DNA from: Spirochaetaceae bacterium
GTDB taxonomy: Bacteria; Spirochaetota; Spirochaetia; Treponematales; Treponemataceae
Direction: 5' to 3'
DNA: 10,407 nt
Assembly (NCBI GenBank): GCA_031271875.1
Contig: JAISVD010000144.1
Coordinates: forward strand, 1 to 10,407
Below are positions 6,070-10,407 of the stretch, piece by piece; positions within the stretch are counted from its first letter, which is position 1, and the number at the start of each line of letters is the position of its first letter. Position numbers and translations under genes: made by a program. Below the pieces are notes generated by a model. It worked only from the letters and a program-made list of their open reading frames with translations. It had not been told where the DNA came from and did not search any database.

Positions 6070-6090
6070 TAGTTTCCTGTAGGGAAACTA
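6070..6090. promoter_or_regulatory. Operator-like inverted repeat over the cluster's start point
   Basis: TAGTTTCC (6070-6077) and GGAAACTA (6083-6090) form a perfect 8-bp dyad with 5 central bases. The predicted transcription start of the minus-strand cluster (about 6089) falls within it, an effective place for repression. The neighbouring XRE-family regulator is the obvious candidate to bind it, since such regulators often control the divergent gene. Confidence 0.5.
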
Positions 6091-6095
6091 AAATA

Positions 6096-6124
6096 ATAAT
6101 ATGTTCCTATTAGTAAATTGTCAA
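6096..6124 (-). promoter_or_regulatory. Sigma-70 promoter of the minus-strand lipoprotein cluster
   Basis: On the minus strand a perfect TTGACA (6124-6119) is followed by a 17-base spacer and TATTAT (6101-6096). Consensus -35, ideal spacing and a 5/6 -10 make this the strongest promoter in the window. The leader to the ATG at 5965 would be about 120 bases. Confidence 0.7.
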
Positions 6125-6145
6125 TACCCCACAGGCAATTATGAT
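6118..6145 (+). promoter_or_regulatory. Sigma-70 promoter of the XRE regulator
   Basis: TTGTCA (6118-6123), a 16-base spacer and TATGAT (6140-6145) place the start near 6152, about 20 bases before the ATG at 6172. Its -35 box shares five bases with the -35 box of the opposed promoter (6119-6124), so RNA polymerase cannot occupy both -35 elements at once. Confidence 0.6.
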
Positions 6146-6171
6146 AAGGATTAGTACCTATAGAGTTATTA

Positions 6172-6525
6172 ATGACAAGTCTTAAGAAGCTAATAGCTAA
6201 TAACATAAAGGAACAGAGGCGTATCCTTGGTATCTCTCAGGCTGCCTTGGCGGAACGGGTGGATACATCAACCCATTATATTGCAATGATAGAATTGGAA
6301 CGGAAAACACCATCCTTACCTATGCTGGAACGTATCGCGGTGGCTTTGCAAATTGACCCGCCGGAACTCTTTTCGATGCGATCGATCCCCACAAAATCCC
6401 TGAAAGAAATGCAGAAAGCTGTTTTATCTGATATTGAAAAGGCGGTAAACCAGGTTATATATCAGTATTTGAAAGCAATAGAAGATAGTACGGAAAAGCC
6501 AACAGAATATCCTGACAAACAATAA
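6172..6525 (+). CDS. XRE/Cro-CI family transcriptional regulator, 117 aa
   Basis: This is a DNA-binding regulator with one helix-turn-helix of the HTH_3 (Cro/CI) type at about residues 8-66: NNIKEQRRILGISQAALAER, then STHYIAMIELERKTPSLP as the recognition helix region, and LERIAVALQIDPPELF closing the fold. These segments match the family pattern closely. The C-terminal 45 residues are helical and charged (LKEMQKAVLSDIEKAVNQVI) and may mediate dimerisation; there is no peptidase or sensor domain. The Shine-Dalgarno is weak, suggesting low expression. It is transcribed away from the lipoprotein cluster from a shared 206-base intergenic region with opposed promoters and inverted repeats, so I infer that it regulates the cluster and itself. 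A 12-bp hairpin follows the gene. Confidence 0.9.
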   Translation: MTSLKKLIANNIKEQRRILGISQAALAERVDTSTHYIAMIELERKTPSLPMLERIAVALQIDPPELFSMRSIPTKSLKEMQKAVLSDIEKAVNQVIYQYLKAIEDSTEKPTEYPDKQ

Positions 6526-6540
6526 AGAAGTTTTCTTATT

Positions 6541-6575
6541 TTCAACAGAGAAATCCCGGTTTATTCTCTGTTGAA
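6541..6575 (+). terminator. Hairpin after the XRE gene
   Basis: TTCAACAGAGAA (6541-6552) and TTCTCTGTTGAA (6564-6575) make a perfect 12-bp stem with an 11-base loop, starting 16 bases after the regulator's stop codon. No T-run follows, so termination would be partial. The far arm lies 31 bases before the preferred rsmE start. Confidence 0.5.
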
Positions 6576-6606
6576 TAAATCAGTATTTCTATATTATTCT
6601 AACAAG

Positions 6607-7359
6607 GTGAATATAGTCCTTTTTTCCGCCGAAGAGATTTCCCGTCCCCCATTCATTGGGGCCCTTTCTCTCCGGGATGAACGGGGCAGGCATATCTTAA
6701 AAATATTGCGTAAAAAATCCGGCGATACCTTCGGGGCCGGTATCATCGACGGTCCGATAGGAACCGCTGTTATCGAAGAGATCAGCGGCGACGCTATCCG
6801 GTTCCGGTTTATCCCGGAGCGGGAAAGTCCGCCCCTGTATCCGGTGTGCCTTCTTGTGGGTTTTCCCCGGCCGATCCAGCTCAAAAGGCTCCTGCGGGAT
6901 GCGGCGAGTCTCGGGGTGTCCGGGATACGGCTGATGGGGACAGAGCTTGGAGAGAAGTCCTATATGGATTCGACCCTTGTGGAGCGGGGCGGCGCATATA
7001 CGTCCCTTCTGGAGGGAACCGTGCAGTCCGGGACAACCAAGGTGCCTGCGCTGGAGCTCTACCGGAGCGTTGAGGAGTGCCTCGCTTCCGTAACGGGGCC
7101 GAACATGAAGCTGGTGATGGACAATGTCCGGCCCCGGTTCAGCCTGTCCCAGGATATATGTAAGGAAGCTGGGGCCGACAGCGGAGCTTCGCCGGTATAT
7201 CTTGCGGTGGGAAGCGAGCGGGGCTGGACCGACAGGGAGCGGGAGCTCTTTGCCGCGGAGGGGTTTCTCTCCTGCGGGCTGGGCGGACGTATACTGAGAA
7301 CGGAAACGGCGGTTACGGCGGCGGTTTCTATTCTGCTTGGCCGTATGGGGCTGATGTAA
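6607..7359 (+). CDS. rsmE: 16S rRNA (uracil-1498-N3)-methyltransferase RsmE
   Basis: RsmE uses S-adenosylmethionine to methylate N3 of U1498 in helix 44 of 16S rRNA, in the assembled 30S subunit. The 250-aa product has the N-terminal PUA-like region (RHILKILRKKSGDTF, 28-42) and a C-terminal SPOUT domain: LVGFPRPIQLKRLLRDAASL (83-102), GTELGEKSYMDS, and the knot region VGSERGWTDRERELF (201-215) with GLGGRILRTETA (224-235). The cofactor loop reads GSERG where many homologues have GPEGG, but the RILRTETA signature is intact. I prefer the GTG at 6607 because MNIVLF is the usual beginning of the family; the alternative TTG at 6571 lies within a hairpin. Its own ribosome binding site is weak. It is followed after 15 bases by the zincin gene, suggesting an operon. 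Confidence 0.93.
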   Translation: MNIVLFSAEEISRPPFIGALSLRDERGRHILKILRKKSGDTFGAGIIDGPIGTAVIEEISGDAIRFRFIPERESPPLYPVCLLVGFPRPIQLKRLLRDAASLGVSGIRLMGTELGEKSYMDSTLVERGGAYTSLLEGTVQSGTTKVPALELYRSVEECLASVTGPNMKLVMDNVRPRFSLSQDICKEAGADSGASPVYLAVGSERGWTDRERELFAAEGFLSCGLGGRILRTETAVTAAVSILLGRMGLM

Positions 7360-7374
7360 CGAACAGGAGATACT

Positions 7375-8160
7375 ATGAACCAGGATTCCGTGAAGGAGCT
7401 GCTCCTCAGGATCGAAAATACGGAACTTGATTTTTCCGTTGTGTTTACCGGAAAAAAGAGCAAAAAAGTAAATGGTCTTTACAAACCGGACAGCCGGGAG
7501 ATTCTGCTGCACAACAGAAATTTCGATTCCGACAATCAGCTTATTTACACCGCCATCCATGAATACGCTCACCACCTGATAAATGAGTCTCAGGGCGAAC
7601 GCTATACCGGCAGGGTGCATAATACCGATTTCTGGGCCCGATTCCACGGGCTCCTTGAAAAAGCCGAAGCCGATGGTATCTACTCGATTGGTCTCGATAC
7701 CTCCCCGGAGCTGGCGAAATTGACTGAGGAGATCCGCAGCGAGTATCTTGAAGGGAACGGACGGGCAATGCAGCAGTTCGGCAGGCTGCTCGTGAAGGCC
7801 CAGCAGCTCTGCCTTGAGGCGGGGATCAGGTATGAGGACTACATAGACCGGGTGCTTAAAATTCCCCGCTCCTCCGCCAAGTCGGTCATCAAGGTCAGTT
7901 CAGTCGAGGTAAACCCTGCGGTGGGATATGACAATATGAAGATGCTTTCGGGGATATCCTCCGCCGAAAAACGGGCCGCCGCTGAGCAGCAGCTTGCTGC
8001 GGGGCACAGCCCCGATATGGTGAAGGTCTCGGCCCGCAGGAACCCGGAACCGGAAGACCCCCGGGAACGGCTCGAAAAGGAGAAGCGGCGGCTTGAAAAA
8101 ACAATCTCCATGCTCACTTCCCGGCTCGAACAGGTGGAGCGTTCCCTTGGGGAGATGTAA
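7375..8160 (+). CDS. SprT-like HExxH putative metalloprotease with C-terminal coiled coil, 261 aa
   Basis: The N-terminal half contains a zincin site: HEYAHH with His62, Glu63 and His66, and a third candidate ligand His82 in RVHNTDFWARFHGLL. The HExxH followed by HxxxFW resembles SprT-like and related minimal metallopeptidases. No signal peptide is present, so it should act in the cytoplasm. After a helical middle (about 110-165) come a linker and a charged coiled-coil tail (RERLEKEKRRLEKTISMLTS, about 230-260), which suggests dimerisation or partner binding. AGGAGA is 5 bases before the ATG. It lies 15 bases after rsmE, and the next gene probably starts inside it. The substrate is unknown; the protease call rests on the motif and fold-like context only. 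Confidence 0.75.
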   Translation: MNQDSVKELLLRIENTELDFSVVFTGKKSKKVNGLYKPDSREILLHNRNFDSDNQLIYTAIHEYAHHLINESQGERYTGRVHNTDFWARFHGLLEKAEADGIYSIGLDTSPELAKLTEEIRSEYLEGNGRAMQQFGRLLVKAQQLCLEAGIRYEDYIDRVLKIPRSSAKSVIKVSSVEVNPAVGYDNMKMLSGISSAEKRAAAEQQLAAGHSPDMVKVSARRNPEPEDPRERLEKEKRRLEKTISMLTSRLEQVERSLGEM

Positions 8161-9118
8161 CCGGGTTCCGGGCGGGCGCAGAGGAATCCTTCTCCGTTTT
8201 GCTGCTGTGTTCCTCTGCGCCCTCTTCGCCGGCTCCTTTCCGGCGGCGTCACAGGCCGTACCCAAGGCTTCCGCTGTTCCCCCTCCGGTGATCACCGCTC
8301 CGGGAGGAGTAATGCCCCTGGCCCCCTTCAGTCAGGGTACAAAAAACGATACAAGCGGTACCGCCGTTTCCGGGGACAGAGCCGAGCAATTTGCTCAATT
8401 GAGCATTCCGCAAAATGCTCAGCAAACTGCTGAGCAAAATGCTCGGCAGTCCGAAAAACAGTCCCTTACTGCGGCGGCGATTGCCGCCATGGGGCTCGGA
8501 GGGGATACCCTCTTTTCCGGCGGAAATTCCGCCGGAGCTTCCGGCCTCCTTGGGAAGCTGCTGGGACAGAATACCCCCGGAACAACGGAGCTCGCCGGAA
8601 CCGCCGACAGCGGGAACACCGCAGTGCTGCTTCAGGAGATACTCAAGAAACTGGATGATATCCAGAGGCAGCTGTCGGCCTCCGCGTCTTCCGCAGAACA
8701 CGGAAACATGCCGGATTCCGGTTCCCCGGAAGACATCTCCTCCGCTGCTGCGGCTTCACAGGAGGGGGCGGGGCGGATGGTTCGGTTCAGGCTGGACGGT
8801 TATGACATGCTCACTGTCTGCCGGACCGTATATCTTTCCGCCCCTTCGGAGGAGGGTTTTCTCGTCACCGGCGACTGCGGATATTCCACCGGCGGAGCAG
8901 CCCAGGAGGAGACCTTCTATCTGCTCTTTAGGAAGACCGGGGCCGGAGCGTATGAGGTCGCGGTGGAACTCAGTCAGGAACCGGCAAATGAATCAACCTT
9001 TCTGTTCCGCTTCTCCGGGAATTCTCCCTATACCGCGGCGGAAGCGGGAAACACCGTGGTTCTGCGTTCCGTAAAACCAAATCAGCGTTCCGATATCGTG
9101 GTGGAATTGACCCCGTAA
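8147..9118 (+). CDS. Exported protein, Ala/Gln/Ser-rich with C-terminal beta domain, 323 aa
   Basis: I do not recognise this protein. I choose TTG at 8147, preceded by GGAG with 7 bases' spacing and overlapping the previous gene's end by 14 bases, because it puts a signal peptide at the start: basic RVPGGRRGILLRF, a hydrophobic core and a cleavage region near AASQA (residue 37). A low-complexity, probably disordered region follows (40-160) with a Gln/Ala run at 80-105 (SIPQNAQQTAEQNARQSEKQ), then a short amphipathic helix LLQEILKKLDDIQRQLS (161-177), likely a small coiled coil, another Ser/Ala linker, and a strand-rich C-terminal domain from about 210 (MVRFRLDGYDMLTVCRTVYL, YEVAVELS, STFLFRFSGN) ending DIVVELTP. 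The layout suggests an anchored or oligomerised periplasmic/surface protein. The upstream frame back to 8093 lacks a credible start. Confidence 0.7.
   Translation: MGRCNRVPGGRRGILLRFAAVFLCALFAGSFPAASQAVPKASAVPPPVITAPGGVMPLAPFSQGTKNDTSGTAVSGDRAEQFAQLSIPQNAQQTAEQNARQSEKQSLTAAAIAAMGLGGDTLFSGGNSAGASGLLGKLLGQNTPGTTELAGTADSGNTAVLLQEILKKLDDIQRQLSASASSAEHGNMPDSGSPEDISSAAAASQEGAGRMVRFRLDGYDMLTVCRTVYLSAPSEEGFLVTGDCGYSTGGAAQEETFYLLFRKTGAGAYEVAVELSQEPANESTFLFRFSGNSPYTAAEAGNTVVLRSVKPNQRSDIVVELTP
8384..8444 (+). repeat. Cluster of GAGCA/TGCTC inverted repeats inside a coding region
   Basis: Within 61 bases GAGCA occurs three times (8384, 8401, 8432) and TGCTC three times (8392, 8416, 8440). They build overlapping dyads, the best being TGCTCAGCA-AAC-TGCTGAGCA (8416-8436, 9-bp arms). 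The region encodes the Gln/Ala-rich linker, so it may simply be repeat-driven coding sequence, but it can fold into several alternative hairpins. Confidence 0.6.
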
Positions 9119-9228
9119 GAGGGTTCCCGATTCAAATCAGTTGTTCTGTATCTGTATAGTTCTAATGATATCAGCATTAACTGCCGATACTGGGAATGGG
9201 TGGAATTTCATGAAAGGTGCAATTTCGG

Positions 9229-10269
9229 ATGAAAAACAGACTGATTTGGCTCTGCGTATTTATTATTGTCTTGCTGGTAGTCCTTGCCGTTTCCATACCC
9301 GCAGAGCGGGGAAGTTACAGCGCCTCCGCCTATTCTGATTTTTCGGAAAAACCTGCGGCTTTCCTGCCCATGTTTCCGGGCGCCCTCTCTTCGGCCTATG
9401 TCGATACTATGCTCTCCCGGGATTACCGCAGGATATACTATGTTCCCTCCTCTGAGGAACTGGAACCCGAGGTGATAAAGCCCGAAGAGCTGCTCCAGTC
9501 GGTGCTGCTGAATAATGATATTATCGCGTTTTATGGGCACCCCCGCTCCCCCCAGATGGGGATTATCGGTCAGTACTCCCTGGAGGAACTGGAACCGCTG
9601 CTGCTGGAATTTGCCGCGTCCTATGACAAGGCGAATGGTCTGCGGGGGGTCATACCCGCCCTGTACCTTATATACGGAACCTGCTGGCCTGAAGGTGAAA
9701 TTGGCGTACTCTCTGATGCGGTGATAAAGAAGTATATTGAATACGCTGCGGAACGGGGATGGTATGTATTCCTGGACCACCAGATCGGAAAGTATCCCGT
9801 GGAAAAAGCGGTCAAGGCCCTCCTCCCGTATCTGAAATACGAGAATGTCCATCTCGCTCTTGACCCCGAATGGCGGACCACAAAACCGATGAAGGAGATC
9901 GGGTCTGTCACCGCCGCCGAGGTCAATATGGCCCAGAAGATGGTTGAAGAGTATATGGCGGAAAACAGTATTCCGGGACGGCGCTTTCTGGTGATCCACC
10001 AGTTCAAAGAGTGGATGATCCATAACCGCTCCCAGGTAAAAAGTAATTTCGATCGGATACAGCTTATCCTCTGCATGGACGGATTCGGGTCCCCCTCGCT
10101 GAAGAAAAACACCTATGCGTTCAATGCGCTGGCGACAAATATTCCGCTCAAATCGTTCAAACTTTTTTCAAAACCCGTGGCCGAAGGCGCGGGGTACGAT
10201 ATACCCATGATGACCCCTGATGAGGTGTTCGCCCTTGATCCCCGGCCCTATCTTATCATGATGCAATAG
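9229..10269 (+). CDS. Membrane-anchored TIM-barrel-like protein, 346 aa
   Basis: The ATG at 9229 starts MKNRLIWLCVFIIVLLVVLA, a signal anchor or uncleaved signal peptide; a GTG 12 bases earlier is less natural. AAAGG (9213-9217) is a slightly distant ribosome binding site. The rest looks like one alpha/beta domain with strand motifs in the order of a TIM barrel: IIAFYGHPRSPQMGIIG (98-114), VIPALYLIYG (141-150), YVFLDHQIG (179-187), NVHLALDPEWR (206-216), RFLVIHQF (252-259), QLILCMDGFG (278-287) and FKLFSKP (310-316). I remember unnamed actinobacterial lipoproteins with the same motifs (YGHPG, LDIQPG, ALDPEWR, VHQF, DGFG), so this is probably a family of glycoside-hydrolase-like barrels. Candidate active-site residues are the conserved Asp, Glu and His at the strand ends (Asp183, Asp212, Glu214, His257, Asp284). 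The substrate is unknown. Confidence 0.75.
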   Translation: MKNRLIWLCVFIIVLLVVLAVSIPAERGSYSASAYSDFSEKPAAFLPMFPGALSSAYVDTMLSRDYRRIYYVPSSEELEPEVIKPEELLQSVLLNNDIIAFYGHPRSPQMGIIGQYSLEELEPLLLEFAASYDKANGLRGVIPALYLIYGTCWPEGEIGVLSDAVIKKYIEYAAERGWYVFLDHQIGKYPVEKAVKALLPYLKYENVHLALDPEWRTTKPMKEIGSVTAAEVNMAQKMVEEYMAENSIPGRRFLVIHQFKEWMIHNRSQVKSNFDRIQLILCMDGFGSPSLKKNTYAFNALATNIPLKSFKLFSKPVAEGAGYDIPMMTPDEVFALDPRPYLIMMQ

Positions 10270-10301
10270 ACCCGTTGTGTCATTTTACACTCCTATAAAA
10301 A

Positions 10302-10371
10302 GTCAACCAGAGATTGACCAAAATCATATATTTAAAAGCAAAGATTCCTCATGGAATCCGCAATTTGACCA
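10302..10371. repeat. Short TTGACCA repeats in the 3' flanking region
   Basis: TTGACCA occurs at 10314-10320 and again at 10365-10371, 51 bases apart; the first is also one arm of a dyad GTCAA (10302-10306) with TTGAC (10314-10318). Between them GATTCC-TCAT-GGAATC (10343-10358) can form a small hairpin. This AT-rich stretch after the last gene may hold binding sites for a gene beyond the right edge. Nothing coding is seen in it. Confidence 0.3.
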
Positions 10372-10407
10372 GTTTTCTTGTCCAGCATCAATGTGCAGTC
10401 AAACTCT

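Noticed and set aside
6697..7647. Minus-strand open frame of 316 codons across rsmE and the zincin gene
   Set aside because: It spans two well-supported plus-strand genes and the gap between them, has no ribosome binding site, and shows the His/Pro/Arg-rich composition of an antisense shadow.
8384..8444. CRISPR-like or attachment-site repeats
   Set aside because: The words are only 5 bases, irregularly spaced and inside a coding frame. There are no uniform repeats with spacers, and no integrase or cas gene is nearby.
8415..9074. Second plus-strand frame of 219 codons within the exported protein gene
   Set aside because: It is dominated by Pro, Arg and Ser, has no start signal, and conflicts with the frame carrying a signal peptide and a strand-rich domain.
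9119..9228. Promoter for the TIM-barrel-like gene
   Set aside because: TTGTTC at 9141 and several AT-rich hexamers lie in this gap, but no pair has both acceptable matches and 16-18 base spacing.
9208..10023. Minus-strand open frame of 271 codons inside the TIM-barrel-like gene
   Set aside because: The plus-strand protein has a clear signal anchor and an ordered motif series; the minus frame has neither.

Overview
The window most likely comes from a spirochaete, with termite-gut or oral Treponema-like organisms as the best guess. Three things point there: the phenylalanyl-tRNA synthetase alpha chain at the left edge is of the archaeal/eukaryotic type that spirochaetes carry; there are many small lipoproteins with spirochaete-style lipoboxes; and housekeeping genes alternate with unnamed secreted proteins. 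This is inference from remembered families. No database search was possible.

Layout. Positions 1-431 hold the 3' end of pheS (+). Positions 434-840 hold a small unrecognised gene (480-740) with a palindrome in its putative promoter and an overlapping short frame (709-840) that may be its shifted C-terminus. A hairpin at 852-879 separates these from a convergent M29-family aminopeptidase (878-2032, -). From about 2100 to 6600 the sequence is visibly more AT-rich than its flanks. This block holds a minus-strand cluster, listed here in transcription order: lipoprotein (5270-5965), lipoprotein (4851-5270, start overlapping the previous stop), a two-repeat secreted protein split by an in-frame TAG (4189-4695), a lipoprotein whose ribosome binding site overlaps that gene's last stop (3817-4176), a membrane protein with two C-terminal zinc ribbons (3083-3703), and an outer-membrane-like gene without a 5' end (2103-3047). 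A divergent XRE-family regulator (6172-6525, +) shares a compact intergenic region with the cluster; two opposed promoters there overlap at their -35 boxes and inverted repeats lie over and downstream of the cluster's start point.

From 6607 to 10269 the sequence is GC-rich again and all genes are on the plus strand: rsmE (16S rRNA m3U1498 methyltransferase), a SprT-like HExxH protein with a C-terminal coiled coil, an exported protein with an unrecognised C-terminal beta domain, and a membrane-anchored TIM-barrel-like protein. The first three are tightly packed and probably form an operon; the fourth follows a gap of about 110 bases. The last 138 bases have no gene.

The most notable material is the AT-rich cell-envelope island between core genes: its self-contained divergent regulator, its serially coupled lipoprotein genes, and an in-frame amber codon sitting exactly where the sister repeat has CAG.
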